DNA of 64,000 bases, from assembly GCA_019188255.1 (NCBI GenBank), contig JAETXT010000007.1:3596001-3660000 (forward strand). The letters run 5' to 3'. Position numbers and translations under genes: made by a program. Shown here in pieces: positions 11,022 through 22,483 of the stretch; the first letter of the stretch is position 1; each line of letters begins with the position of its first letter. Source of the DNA: Verticillium longisporum. Lineage: Eukaryota > Ascomycota > Sordariomycetes > Glomerellales > Plectosphaerellaceae. The notes beneath the pieces are model-generated. The model made no database searches. It was not told where the DNA came from and saw only the letters and a list, made by a program, of their open reading frames with translations.

Positions 11022-14000
11022 TCACGTCGAACCGCCATCCCAGAATTGGACTTCGTTCCAAGTGGCAGTCTCCCGCTCCTCAAAATCCTCCTCCTTGACC
11101 CCCACCTCCTGGAGAAGGGCTCGGTCCCTTGGTGGAACAGGCTGAGCCAAAATCACCGTCTCGATACCAGCAGGGCTATACTCTTCCGGACCCATGGGCA
11201 ACGCCTCGATATCGATCTCCATGTTCAGCAAGCTCTTTAAAATGACAGAGCTCCCTGCCTTGCTCATGACTTCGTTTGCTTGCTTGCAAAGCTCCGAAGC
11301 GACGCACTCAACACAGCCGTGCTGGCACCAACACGCCTCGACTCGAGCCAGAGCCTGCTTCAACAGGTGATCGACATGTTCGAAAGCTTTTGTGCTGATA
11401 CCAGACCCGCTGGCGCCGCCCTTGGCGTCATAAAAGGTCAGCCGCGCAGGCCGTTTCCGCTGTGACTCCTTCTGCGCAAACTCCTTCAGCGCGACCTTGC
11501 ACTCTGTCCGGACATCGCCGGGCATGCTGATGACAAAATTAGGCATCAGGCTCAGAATAGCGTGCTCGGCAGCATGAATTGACGCTGCAATGTGCAGTCG
11601 CCTCTCCGTCAAGATCAACAAGGCCTTCTTCGGGATATCGAGCCACATGCCCTTGCCATACCGGATGACGGGAGGGTTGCTGACGTGAACCGCATCGATG
11701 ACCCGCTTCTTCTTGTCCAGCTTGAAGAAGCCAAAGACGTTCTGCTGGATCTTGATGGTGCCATAGAATGCCTTTGAAAGGGATCCGTTGATGCGCTTGA
11801 TGGCTTCCGTCTCGATAGGGTCGGTATCTGTGTAGTCGCGCTGCTTCGTGATCCACTCGACATTGACCTTTTCCACACGCGCCATGTGCCGATCTGGATC
11901 GAAATCTCGTACAAGGTATTTGCTTCCTTGATGCAGGAAAATGGCTCCATCATATAATGTGAAGAAGGCACGAGAAGCCTCAAGCTCCTCGAGAACAAGG
12001 TTCTTGCCGTGCGTTACGTCGACAATGGCAAAATGCTCGTCTTCTGTGTCGCGGATGGCAACAAACTTGGCAGGTTGTGGGCGAAAACGTTCGTGGCAAT
12101 GGTAGAAGCCCAGTTCACCCAAGATGAGCCTCTCCTGACAAACCTTGGCAAGATCACTCCCGAAGTATTGAGCATCCTCGACTGGTCTGATGGGCATCTC
12201 GGATGCTGCACACTGAATATGGCCTTCTCGAACCAACATGTTTTCCAGATCAACCTGGAGTGCACTGTTGGGTTTGGTGAAAAGCTCATCAGGATTTTGC
12301 ATGTAATGCTGATCTGTGGGAAAGCAGTCACCGACGAGAATGGAGAGCGAGTCCTTGTTTCTCCGGCCTGCTCGGCCACTCTGCTGGCGCAGATTAGCGA
12401 TGGTGTATGGAAATCCCCAGGTAAGCACACAATCGAGACTGCCAATGTCGATGCCCAACTCTAGAGCGGAGGTCGCCACAACCCCCAGAAGTTTGCCCTC
12501 AAACATCTCACTCTCAATCTGACGTCGATCCTGGGGGGTGTAGCCTCCTCGGTAGCCCATGACCCGGCCCATGCACTCTTGACGGCCGAGCGAGTCCATC
12601 TCTGACTTGACAGCATTGACGAGCTTTTCACATTGCTCTCGTACACGGCAGAAGGCGATGATACGTACACCTCTGAGGACAAGCTGGCAGTAAAGTCGGG
12701 CGCACTCAGCCAGAGCATCTCCGCGACCGCTGGCAGGATCTCCCGGATCTCGGTAGGGCGTGTTCCAACACAAGAACTCTTTGCGTCCAGAAGGGGACCC
12801 ATCAAAGTCGACCAGGCGCACATTCTCAATGCCAAAGACCGTCTTGAAGTGTTCTTGGGGGTTCGCCACGGTGGCAGAGCATGAGATGAATTTGATGTGA
12901 CGGTTGCCCACTGCCGCACATATGCGCCTCAGTCGTCGCATGATGAACGACATGTGCGAACCCATCTGGCCGTTGTAATAGTGCAACTCATCGACAACCA
13001 CGTACTTCAGATTCTTCAAGAACGTTCGCCAGCGTTCCTCTTGGGGCAGGATGGTTATGTGTAACATGTCGGGATTGGTGAAAATAATTCGAGCCTCGTC
13101 CCGAATCATGTTCCGCTCAGTCATTGGAGTGTCCCCGTCAAAGGTCTCAACAACCACCTCTTCCATGCCGGGCATGTAAGAGATTAGCTCCTTTAAACTG
13201 CGCTTCTGGTCTTGCGCAAGTGCTTTAGTCGGGAAGATGAACATTGCCCGTGTATTCATGTCCTGCTCGAGGGCGTGTACGAGAGGCAGCTGGTAGATGA
13301 GCGACTTTCCAGAGCTGGTCGATGTTGCAACAACGACGTGCTGCCCATTATGCAGTCCATTCAGAGCCTCTGCCTGGTGCGCGAAGAATTGCGTGATACC
13401 TTTTGCGTTGAATAAGGCATTTACCAGATCTTGGCTGAGGAGGAAATCCAGATCACCATATACAGCTTCTTGTGGTTCAAAGACCCGGTGCCCATCAGGG
13501 ACGATCTGCCCTGAATACCACGGGCTTTCCTTTAGTTCGTCGACAATCTCCGGTATGCTCTTTCGTTCGGCGGGAATACTTTCTGGGAGGCTATCCAGCT
13601 GGGTGCCAGTGGCAATGTCATCCGTTACCGTCGGGATAGGGATGTAAGCCTGCGCCTCTAGCTTGAGAGTTTCGACAGGATCTCTTTGTTCTCTTAAGCA
13701 ACGATCCAAGAACACGCTGATGCTGTTAGAGAACTTTTGGTTGCGTCTGTCGATGAGTGTCGTCATTTGCTTCTGGCTGTAGACGGGCATTTTCAGCTTT
13801 TCGTCCTTCAGTTTCCGCGTGGCTTTCGTAGGCTCTCCAGTCTTCCTGTCCTGGACCTGGCGCTTGAGATCACCATCCACAAACTCAAAATATAGTATCT
13901 CCTTTCCACCGACTACCCCATCATCGCGGTGACGATCCAAGCCATCCAAGCCTGATATACCTCCAACAGAGGCATCAGGGGCGGGGCCTTGGGCGCGAAA

Positions 14001-14546
14001 GTCTTTGGCTCGGCCGGTCTTGAACGTTTCATCTCTTTCGCTTCCCATGATCTCTGTCTGGAGCATGATTTCGTCAACATAGGTGAAGTTAACCGCCTCT
14101 GGCCGCAGAGCAGCTATAGCTGCAACGTCCTCGATGGTGAGGGGTTTCTTGGTATGCGACTCGACTGAGGATTTGATGGTATCGAAGGTTGTAGCGAGGT
14201 GCTTGCGCGTGCAACAAAAGGTATAGACGAGGTTCAGAGCGCGGTGTGTCTTCTCGAGAGCTCTGAAGGATTCGGGCCACTCAGTCTCACAATCAACTAC
14301 ACTTACACTTGTTGCTCGACTAAGTGTTGCTTTCGGCTTTCTCGACCCACCACGCTTTCGGGGTTTCGCGAGAGGTTCTCCCGCAATCTCGGTGTCACCG
14401 CTGGCATCTTGCAGTCCGGCCAAGATAACGGCATCACTGCCAGTTGTTTGTCCATCGCCAGCCTGGCCTCTCTTACGCTTGCCTCCTCTCGAGGATCCTG
14501 ACACGGCAGGCGATGAAGCCGCGGCCAGCGGATCAGCTGATTCCAT
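11022..14546 (-). CDS. HRQ1: RecQ4-like ATP-dependent DNA helicase Hrq1
   Basis: Intronless 1174-residue superfamily 2 helicase of the Hrq1 family, known for 3'-5' unwinding and roles in interstrand-crosslink repair and genome stability in the nucleus. The first half is a basic, poorly conserved N-terminal region. Helicase motifs follow in order: Walker A STSSGKS (about residue 410), DELH Walker B (about 519), SCSAT motif III, then the helicase C lobe with TSALELGIDIG and QQSGRAGRRN. The C-terminal DUF1998-type domain ends with the four-cysteine cluster CWCQHGCVECVASELC. I chose the ATG at 14546 (GCCATGG) because the frame upstream holds only a non-ATG start. No frameshift is seen over 3.5 kb. 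Identity with Hrq1 rather than Sgs1-type RecQ rests on the DELH box and the C-terminal cysteine domain. Confidence 0.93.
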   Translation of the reverse strand: MESADPLAAASSPAVSGSSRGGKRKRGQAGDGQTTGSDAVILAGLQDASGDTEIAGEPLAKPRKRGGSRKPKATLSRATSVSVVDCETEWPESFRALEKTHRALNLVYTFCCTRKHLATTFDTIKSSVESHTKKPLTIEDVAAIAALRPEAVNFTYVDEIMLQTEIMGSERDETFKTGRAKDFRAQGPAPDASVGGISGLDGLDRHRDDGVVGGKEILYFEFVDGDLKRQVQDRKTGEPTKATRKLKDEKLKMPVYSQKQMTTLIDRRNQKFSNSISVFLDRCLREQRDPVETLKLEAQAYIPIPTVTDDIATGTQLDSLPESIPAERKSIPEIVDELKESPWYSGQIVPDGHRVFEPQEAVYGDLDFLLSQDLVNALFNAKGITQFFAHQAEALNGLHNGQHVVVATSTSSGKSLIYQLPLVHALEQDMNTRAMFIFPTKALAQDQKRSLKELISYMPGMEEVVVETFDGDTPMTERNMIRDEARIIFTNPDMLHITILPQEERWRTFLKNLKYVVVDELHYYNGQMGSHMSFIMRRLRRICAAVGNRHIKFISCSATVANPQEHFKTVFGIENVRLVDFDGSPSGRKEFLCWNTPYRDPGDPASGRGDALAECARLYCQLVLRGVRIIAFCRVREQCEKLVNAVKSEMDSLGRQECMGRVMGYRGGYTPQDRRQIESEMFEGKLLGVVATSALELGIDIGSLDCVLTWGFPYTIANLRQQSGRAGRRNKDSLSILVGDCFPTDQHYMQNPDELFTKPNSALQVDLENMLVREGHIQCAASEMPIRPVEDAQYFGSDLAKVCQERLILGELGFYHCHERFRPQPAKFVAIRDTEDEHFAIVDVTHGKNLVLEELEASRAFFTLYDGAIFLHQGSKYLVRDFDPDRHMARVEKVNVEWITKQRDYTDTDPIETEAIKRINGSLSKAFYGTIKIQQNVFGFFKLDKKKRVIDAVHVSNPPVIRYGKGMWLDIPKKALLILTERRLHIAASIHAAEHAILSLMPNFVISMPGDVRTECKVALKEFAQKESQRKRPARLTFYDAKGGASGSGISTKAFEHVDHLLKQALARVEACWCQHGCVECVASELCKQANEVMSKAGSSVILKSLLNMEIDIEALPMGPEEYSPAGIETVILAQPVPPRDRALLQEVGVKEEDFEERETATWNEVQFWDGGST

Positions 14547-15941
14547 GGCTGAGAGACTTGATGACAATATTATGCGATGATATCCAGCAAATGCACTGGC
14601 TCTTTAGAGATCAGTAGCACCGGAAGAATGTAAGTACAGCATGCGACACATGACGTTCATCGGCCGACATGAGCTTGAGAAGCACTGCTCTCTCTCACGA
14701 AGTCATGTTCAGACTGAGACGAATAACTGTATGCAAGTCAATGGAAAAACTCCAACAAATACGAAATGGACCAGCAGGAGCAAGGCCTCAAGGCCTGAAT
14801 TGATACGTACGGGCGTTGAGAGGCTGACCAATCAGCAAAGTACGAAGAAGACCTAGAACTGAAGGTTCATGAGGGGCACTCAACGTCTTCGTCCGGATAC
14901 CGGCAGATTACAGGCAAATGCGTCGGGTCACCTCTGCTCATAAGAACAAGGCTGAGAAGAGAGCGAGAACGAAGTCAAGAAGTTTCTTTCGCGACGATAC
15001 GTGAGTGTACCTATGATGCTGTCTGTCTTGCCACGCGAGCACGGACCACCACAGGTCGCGGGAAGAACGCCAAGTCACGTGTGTTTTTGCCCATGACTCT
15101 GCCATGAGGAGACGCCGGAGCAATCGACAATGCCGACAGCGAAATCGTGTAATTCAAGGTTGATAGCAATTGCTAGAGCTGTCCGTCTCTCATGCTCACG
15201 AAAATCTGGCTTTTTGAATGAAGTAATCGTACTAGGAACCTTTTAAAGTCACCCGGCGGACCAATTCCCGCGGACCGAACAGCCTCAGGCTACGGAGTAT
15301 GAAGGTGGGCGGAAGGTGCCAAGCTCGAGGGCACTCTGATCATTCATGTCGTAAACCTCATCAACTTGCAGGCTAGTTGAGATTCCGCCCAGAGCCGGAA
15401 ATGCTGACACGGCAGATGTAAGAATCAGGAGTAAGAGAAATATGTAAGAGCACAACGATTAAACAGGATCCAGCCTTCTGGGTAGAGCAAAGTAATAGGT
15501 GGAGGCTCGTAAATCAGTATTTGACCGCATGGCCGCTAGCCATCAACATCATGTACTACAAGATGCGGGTTATGCGTCGAGGAGATTCAACTCAGATCAC
15601 ATCAGAGAAAACTGACATATCATTGCGTAGCCTCAAGATCCAGAACGGCCATGCATGTGTGTGCCTTCTGGATCAGGTCTATGACTCAACCGTAACACCG
15701 ACAGGAAGCCTCCGCCCACACTCGATCGTAAACGTAGGCAACCGTCTGTCCAGCAGGCGATGGTAGCATGCTTTTACCCTCCGTCCTGACCTATTTGCCA
15801 ATGACACCAATCGCCGATGAACACCCCAGTTCACGCCCGAGCCGCACAATCGTGACAAGCAAATGCGGCTAAGTATGGCTGCCTATTATGTCATCCTATG
15901 CTGGACATTCTTTCGACGCGAGAGTCCATCCCAGGATGCAA
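14547..15941. other. intergenic, no gene seen
   Basis: About 1.4 kb between the helicase start and the 3' end of the Ran-binding protein gene. It holds frames up to 81 codons with no recognisable domain. It should contain the helicase promoter near 14550-14700. Confidence 0.5.
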
Positions 15942-17579
15942 CTAAGCGCTCGCCAATTCGCGCTGGATCAGGCCAATTTCGCTCATAAAGTTTTTAGCGT
16001 TTGCAATGCTCATCTATAGGGCAAAGTTAGCATGATTAGAAGAAGGATTGTAACTCCGCCGCTCCTACCTTGGCCTGCACAGTCACAGGTTTAGCGTCTT
16101 CTCCCTCAAAAGCAGTGAAGCAAACGCCGACGGCCTTGAGAGATGCCTTTTCTTGGAAGTCCAGTGCCGGAAAGACTATGGTGTTCAGCAGTATACGGTG
16201 CGTGCTGTCTTGCCTCATGACAAGACGGACGGTCTTGCTGCCACCAGCAGCCTCCTCATCATCCTCCAGGCCGGAGGCATCGAAAGATCCTGGAATGGGG
16301 ACACCATCGTCATCGAATGAAACACATGACTCAGGTACATTGATCTTGAGCATTCCGGCGCCTCGCTCCTTCCAGCCCTCTTCCTTGACTAGATGATAGA
16401 TCTTGGATCGAACGGCTAGGACTGTGATCTCGCCAGCTTCTCCATCGTCAACGGCGACTGAATCCAGTTAGAATGAAATCTTGTATAATGAATGACTGTG
16501 GACGCACCTCGCTGTAATTTGCTTTTCTTCTTCTCCTCTGACACCTTGGCGTCCTCCTTGTCGGAGTCTTCCTTGGCCTCCTTGTCATCGGCAGCTGATT
16601 CAGGCTCTTCGTCGCCATCCTCGTCGCCGTCCTCGTCCTCGGCGTCGCTTTCTGGCGCGCCGAACGGTTTCGCCGGCTTCTCGCTTTTGAAGGATGCGCC
16701 TGGCTTCGCAAAACTGGTGAGAGGGTTGCCGGCGAGTGCACTCCCGAATCCACCGCCACCACCAAATACGGACTTGAAGCCATTCGCTCCAGGTGCAGCG
16801 CTGGCGAAAGGCGATGCAGCCGCTGGCTCGCCCGCGGACCCAAAGCTAAGCGTGGGTGTGGCTGCCGGCGTGGCAGGCTTCTGAGGCGATGCGGACGCGA
16901 AGGGGGAAGCGGCAGCAGCCGAACCGCCAAACACGCTCTTCTTCGCACCGCTACCGCCTAGAGCTCCAAAGGGAGAAGCGCTTGACGAAGCGAGTTTGGC
17001 AAATCCAGAGCTAGCGAATGCTGAAGAGGATGTTGTCTTTTCTTTCTCGGAGACAGGCAACCTCTTTAGTTTTGGGTCTGTTTGATCCGATATATCAGCA
17101 GTAACCTTTTCTGTCGTCGCCTCGTCTTCAACCGTATCCGAGCCCTTCTGTTGTGTTTCACTGTTAGCTTATTAGGCTGAGTTGGGTTCAACGAGAAGCT
17201 GTACCTCAGTATCGGCGGTGGTCTTCACGCTCTCGTCTGCGAGTTCATCTCTGTGCCGCTTCTTTTCTGGCTCCGATCTCAACGCCCGATCTTTGGCCGA
17301 ATCGGTCGAAGCTACACTGTGAGTGTCGAGCTCTTCGGCCTCGACGTCGTCTAGTTGGTCTCGTGCGCGCTTTTTCTTGGGCGATGAGATGCGGTCTTTC
17401 AGGTCGTCTTCTTGGTCATCCTCGGGTGTTGTGCGACCAGTCTGGCCAACGGAATCGGCGACGGTGTTCTCCGATATGGCGGCATGTCTGAGCTCCTTGC
17501 GAGCAGCGGCAGTCTCGGCGTCCTCCTTGGAATCGACAGGGTCCGACCTGGGGCTGCCAGATTGGGGTTCGTCGGCCAT
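15942..17579 (-). CDS. YRB2: nuclear Ran-binding protein, Yrb2/Hba1 family
   Basis: Family members bind Ran-GTP and help nuclear export with exportin Crm1. Four exons: 17579-17205, 17147-16508, 16457-16069 and 16013-15942, with introns of 57, 50 and 55 nt; total 491 residues. Exon 1 encodes a Lys/Arg/Asp/Glu-rich N-terminus with nuclear-signal-like clusters (SPKKKRARD, EPEKKRHRD). Exon 2 holds spaced FG motifs (SPFGAL, KSVFGG, LSFGSA) and then an acidic tract. Exons 3-4 form a RanBP1-type domain (TVLAVRSKIYHL, RLVMRQDSTHRILLNT) ending MSIANAKNFMSEIGLIQREL. The exon 3 entry is shown by the frame KLQR-VAVDDGEAGE. FG repeats plus a C-terminal RanBD favour Yrb2/Hba1 over the shorter Yrb1. Confidence 0.88.
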
Positions 17580-18351
17580 GGCTGCTAAGAGCAGAGGTGA
17601 AGTTTGTTCTGGCGGTGGGCGGCAATGTATGCAATGCAGGTCGTGTCTGTCGGTGGGGGGTCCGAATGAGAAAGCGGGTGCGTGGCTGAGCTAGGTCCCA
17701 AAGAGAAGGGGCTATGCTTTATTGCAAGGCCTTTGAGAGTTGCCAGAATCGCGTCAAAGACAGTATGGCGCGAGGCTGGAGGACGACCGAGAGTAAAGGC
17801 GAGTTGCGTCGCAAGTTGGGCGAAGTGATGAGGTTGCAGATACCACTGGCCCGCTCGCGCCTTCCTTCTGAATCCCGGGGCTAAGGTTGGGCTAGTGCGG
17901 GCCTACCTTTCGCAGATGATATCGGAACGCGACCAATCAGCGGGTCTAGCTTGTGTCTGACGGGCAGCAACCCCGGTGTTGGAGAACGGAGGGGTAAGTC
18001 GGTATAACCCTCTTCTAAATCGATTTGCTGAGATGCATGAGCGGTGTTGGTCTGTAACCTTATTGCTTCATGATGTTCATGTCATGTGCTAAGATTGTGC
18101 TCAAACTGTCGTTGGCAGGCAACAGGTTTAGTACCACTGACAAGTACAGGCCTACAAATAGTTGACAGGTCCAATTCACACGAGGTTTGATTTGGCTCAG
18201 GCTTTCATGTAGCGCAAAAAAAGAAGTTTCCAGGGATATCTAGTGGTACACAGTTTTGCAGCCGAGTTGAAATTGAGCCTTGTGACGCTTGCTGGTTTGC
18301 AGCGGCCATTTCCACACTTTCCGCCTCCGCATGCTCTTGATCTCCGGTCGC
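17580..18351. other. intergenic, no gene seen
   Basis: The spacer holds the promoter of the Ran-binding protein gene on its left and the 3' end of the Yip1-family gene on its right. Only short frames are present. Confidence 0.5.
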
Positions 18352-19375
18352 TCAGCTGATAAAGCAGAGGCAGCCAAGGAATAGATAGAATACAAACAGG
18401 GGGTACACAGCGATACCAACCCTGTTCTTGACCACGCCGCTGCCACCCAGGATGCTAACGCCGGCAGCCAGCGACCATGCCACGAGGACCAGGTACACGG
18501 GCACACGGACAATCGTGGGTATGCCGATCGCAGACAGCATTGCCGCAAGTACGAGAGGAAACAGCGTGTAGCCGATGATGCAAACGCTCTGCGCGAATGA
18601 GCTGTGAGACAAGCTCAATTAGCACTGTCCTCCGCGGAGCAATCTTGTTCGTGACTTACATGTTGCCACCCAGCAGCTTGATCTGCAGCGTGACAGCCGC
18701 CTCCCCAATCCAGATCATGGCGAAAACGCCGCTGAAGACAATATCCTTTTGGTCAGGAGAGGCGTTGAAGCTCAGCAGAAGACTGAGGAGCAGGCAGAAG
18801 ATCAAAGGACCCCAAAGGTCCCAGTCCATGAGCCCTGGTGTCATAGTGTTCTGCGACAGGAGAGCTTCAGAGTCCATGAAGCGGCTTGCAAGACCTGTAA
18901 TCTCGTCGCGCGCTCCGGAGAATCCAGCACCTCTGATATTGGCATATGCGCCCCGAAGTCCGTCGGCATCAAACATGGTGCCGCCCAGCAGGTACTTGGG
19001 GTACAGCACCTCGCGCAATTTAGCCCAGATGGCGAGAAGGTCGCGGCGAAGCGTATCCCAAACAGACTCGTCAATCGTGTTCTGGGGAGTCTGTCGATCT
19101 TCGCCGGGTATCCGCGACGTCCACGCGCTCTCGTTCAAGGGGCGCGATGACGAGCCTCCGGGTGCTGAGCCGATGTTGCCCGTCAGGGGCTGACGAGATG
19201 ATGTGTTTCCGAGGGGGTCATCGAAGTCGTTGAGATCGGCTACAAGGTGTACGAGGTCAGCAAGACGTCTGAGTGAAGCGCTTGATAGTGAATGCGCACC
19301 ATCATCAGGATCGATCAAGTCATCGTCGTCTAAGGGAGGGTTCGAGTAAGGGTCCCTGGAGCTTGCCGCGGCCAT
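18352..19375 (-). CDS. YIP4: Yip1-domain membrane protein, Yip4/YIPF6-like
   Basis: Yip1-family proteins sit in Golgi/ER membranes and interact with Rab GTPases in vesicle transport. Two exons (19375-18660 and 18601-18352) flank a 58-nt intron; the junction reads GGN-I-SFAQSVCIIGY. The 321-residue protein has a cytosolic N-terminal half rich in Ser, Pro and Asp. The Yip1 domain follows with about five hydrophobic segments: LWGPLIFCLLLSLLLSF, IVFSGVFAMIWIGEAAVTL, SVCIIGYTLFPLVLAAML, VPVYLVLVAWSLAAGV and a final VYPLFVFYLFLGCLCF. The DLWGPLIF and SVCIIGYTLFP motifs fit the YIPF6/Yip4 branch better than Yip1 itself, but the exact orthologue is inferred. Confidence 0.85.
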
Positions 19376-20147
19376 TTTGTTGCTTTAGCAGGAGATTGTT
19401 AAGTCGGCTGTGCTGTCGTGGGTCGAATGCTAGATCCGGAATAAGTGTGTTTTCGGTTCTCTGATCGACAGCGGGTATCTTGCGATGGCGTCAAGAGGAG
19501 GGTGCTGTTGCGATGTACGAGTTGAACCAGCAAATCCAAGGCACCTACGTAGCGACCTTGCGAGTAGGTACCGAAAAGGTCCACGGTTTCCTCAATCCCA
19601 GGGCGCGCATGTGGTCCAAGCTCCATCAACGCTCCTCCAACTGGCTGTCCAATGAGCGACTTCCATCCAACCATTGGAACTGACTAGCATCACGGACACG
19701 CCAGGGCAATGTGACGGATGAATTTGTCCGTTTTATGTTTGTATTTACAATGGCCATCCACGTTTCTCAATCTTGAAGTAGAAGTTCAAGAGATACAGTG
19801 CCCGTCCGTCAATAAGGACTCAAGAACTGCGTATCCAAATCTCTCTCAATCAGGATTTTAAAAGCCAATCTGCGTGCGTCTCTTAGAGCCACCCATGGCT
19901 TCAACACTGGTTGCTCGAAACAGCAGCCCTCAGCCAACAAAATCACGAGCTATGATGCCAAATAGTGCCGCCTGAAGAGGCTGACGACATCACCACAACA
20001 GTCATGCCTAACAAAGTGGAACGCTATGACACAAATTCATTGAGAACGCACATGAAGGCGCCTGTAAGATACTCCAAGTTGCGCCCCTTATTTTAAAGAT
20101 TGCTTTGCAATGTACGCAGCACCAACACTTTCCCAACGCCAGATCCC
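19376..20147. other. intergenic, no gene seen
   Basis: The spacer lies between the Yip1-family start and the kinase 3' end. It contains only short frames with no recognisable product. Confidence 0.5.
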
Positions 20148-21586
20148 TCAGTGCACACCGATGCCCTTCAACTTGAGATAAACATCTGCCCCCAACCGTG
20201 CAGGCTCTGCACGGCAATGCCGCCTCCGAAGTACTCTGCGTATGCTCGACTCAGGGGCAGGCCATATCCAAGCCCCGCAAGTGAGCTGCCGCCCACGTTG
20301 GCATTGGCGATCGCCGTCAAGCCATCGCCGTAGGCATCAGAGCCTCCACCGCTGCCAGGGAGGTCGTCAAAATCGTCATTAAAAGTTGTGAAGGAGTACG
20401 ACCAGATATTCGGAAGGACATCGGGGGCAATTCCTCCTCCACGATCGCGGATTCGAATAGTCACACCGGGTGCATTATCGTCCAGTGGCTGGATGAAGTC
20501 GCTCTTGAAGTTGCCACGCTCTTCGCTTGGTGCTTTGATCTGAACGGCCTCGCCGCATGACGGCTCGGGCGCGATGGTGACGACGACCGGTTCTGTGTTG
20601 CCGGGCCGCTCTACGGACGCACGGAACGCATTCTTCAGGAGCTCGGTGATGATGTACTCGAGATGCATGGGCACGTAGGCAAATGTGGTATCGGGGTCTC
20701 CATTGATGATCAACTGTGGCCTCGTGCCGTAGCGAAGCTCACAGATCTCAGCAACGAATTCGGCCTGGCTCTGGATAATGTCTGCAGGGCGGAGAGCGGT
20801 GTCAATGACGCCTACGAACGAAGGGTGGTCAAGACATGGCGTCGGACTGGCGTCCGGGTTGAAGTGAGGCTGGGAAGAGTAGTGCAGGGCAATGTGCTGC
20901 TCAGCCACAAGTCGCGTCCCGATGCGTGCTCGAAGATGTTGGTCGAGGAAAGTTGTCACATCGGCCGGGGAGATGTGACGGCGGGCTTCCAAGAACCCAC
21001 GTGCCAAAATTGGAATTGTGTCGGTATGCGTCCTGACGAGGTCGGCAAGGACCTGGGTGAAGCGGACTTCGTCATCCAGAGTACGGACTGGGTTCTTGCC
21101 TTTCTCCCACCACGGCAGCAATGTCGACAATGACGTCTCGTATTTGTCGTATATTTGCCTGATGTTGGGATTCGAAACCACGATAAACGGCAAGTTTCGT
21201 AGCGCCTGAATTCGTCGTGCCAGGCGGATGGGAAGGAGGGAGAGTGTGAAGTTTGCAGAAGCAAGGAGGGAAGCCTCGCTCAATGGTGGACGGCCATGCC
21301 TGGAAAACAGTCAAAGAATCAGCAGACTGCCAGAGAAGCGTTGGAAAACGATGAAAAATCAGTCCAGCACCTACTTGACCAGATCGGCGAGACTCAACGG
21401 ATGCTGTGGCTTACCCGCCAGCGTAAAGAAGTCGGCGCCGCCATGCTCGCGAGAGGAGGTGGTGTGCTCTTCCCAAGGGAATGGTCGGTTGGTCGTGACA
21501 GAAATGCACCGACGGGCGCGCGGTGTAGGATGCAAGAAAGTCGTCGGTCGGCACCTATGCCTCAATGGAGATGTGATGCCGCGCAT
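20148..21586 (-). CDS. mitochondrial pyruvate/branched-chain ketoacid dehydrogenase kinase
   Basis: GHKL-fold protein kinase expected to phosphorylate and inactivate a mitochondrial 2-oxoacid dehydrogenase E1 subunit. Two exons (21586-21375, 21299-20148) flank a 75-nt intron; the junction reads LADLVK-HGRPPLSEASLL. The N-terminus from the chosen ATG is Arg/Ser/Thr-rich, like a mitochondrial presequence; a Met at 21688 is an alternative. The kinase part shows the N box ELLKNAFRASVE, the G1 box RDRGGGI and the G2 box GLGYGLPLSRAYAEYFGG. At 20189-20193 the frame shifts after HGWG. With one base added to the G run the end reads DVYLKLKGIGVH and stops at 20148, matching the family; as sequenced it stops 20 nt earlier. 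Restored length is about 454 residues. I cannot decide between PDH kinase (Pkp-type) and BCKDH kinase. Confidence 0.88.
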
Positions 21587-22092
21587 GTCGGCATGGTGGT
21601 AATGGGTGATGTGTCGCGGTCTGCGGCGGAGTTGGTTGACGGCGTGGACAGGTAATAAGGTGCATGAGCCCAAGGTCAGGGCCATCATGCATGAAACTTG
21701 ACTCACTGGTTGTGTCCTGGGATGCTGTCCAGCAGGGCTCTTCAGCTGCTTGATTGGTGCCTTCAACCCCCTGTAGTTCAGCGTGAGAAGCGCTGTCCCA
21801 GCTTTGATGGGCACTCTGCCGACCCAAGCCGAGCAATACCGTGCGGGGGATCAAGTGCCCCGCGTCCACCACAACACTCGTCATGGTCACCCCTCACATC
21901 AAAGCGCCTCGAAAGTCAACGAGGTGGCATCAACATGTCATCATCCGAGAGCATCGTGTGCGAGACCCAAGGACTCGATTCAGTGCCGAGAAGCAAGCGA
22001 TTGCACTTTGCATTAGGTACCCATGGGTAGTATATTCTATATGCTGGGTTGCGATGCTGCTCCTTGGGACCTCATGTCTAGAATGCTGTCGT
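21587..22092. other. intergenic, no gene seen
   Basis: The spacer holds the kinase promoter and the 3' flank of the small inhibitor gene. The kinase frame stays open upstream to 21814, so a longer N-terminus is possible. Confidence 0.45.
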
Positions 22093-22483
22093 CTACTGAA
22101 TCCTCATCTCACCATCCGCCTCGACACTCTCGACGTGCTCGTGTGCCTCAAGGGCAATAATAGCGTCGTCGTCAAATTTGACACTGAAATGATTACAAGT
22201 CAGCATTGAATTGTATGACATGGAAATGTTTGAACATACGCGAAACCCTTAATCAGGTTGTACTCGTGCGTGATCGTGCCGCCCTGGCTCTTGGCGTGCT
22301 CCTTCGCGCTGCGTGTCACTGTTAGCAAATAGAATCTATACTTCCTGGGACATTTCAGGTTAAGTCAACTTACGAGTTGACCTGTTCGTCGGTCGCACCC
22401 TGCTTGCACGTAACCTTGAGGATGGTAAGCCTTTTGAACTAGTACATTCCGCTCAAGGACAATCATACGATGTAGGAAGGCAT
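22093..22483 (-). CDS. PBI2: small proteinase inhibitor, I9/PBI2 family
   Basis: A 71-residue protein in four tiny exons: 22483-22469, 22414-22374, 22308-22240 and 22183-22093, with introns of 54, 65 and 56 nt, all GT-AG. It starts MPSYIVTCKQGATDEQVNS, followed by AKEHAKSQGG, THEYNLIKGF, AVKFDDDAIIALEAHEHV and SVEADGEMRIQ. This matches the I9 propeptide-like fold of yeast proteinase B inhibitor Pbi2, a cytosolic inhibitor of vacuolar subtilisin that also aids vacuole fusion. All exons are shorter than 100 nt, so the gene is invisible to simple ORF scanning. Exon phases are consistent throughout and the total is an exact multiple of three. Which protease it inhibits here is not shown. Confidence 0.88.
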
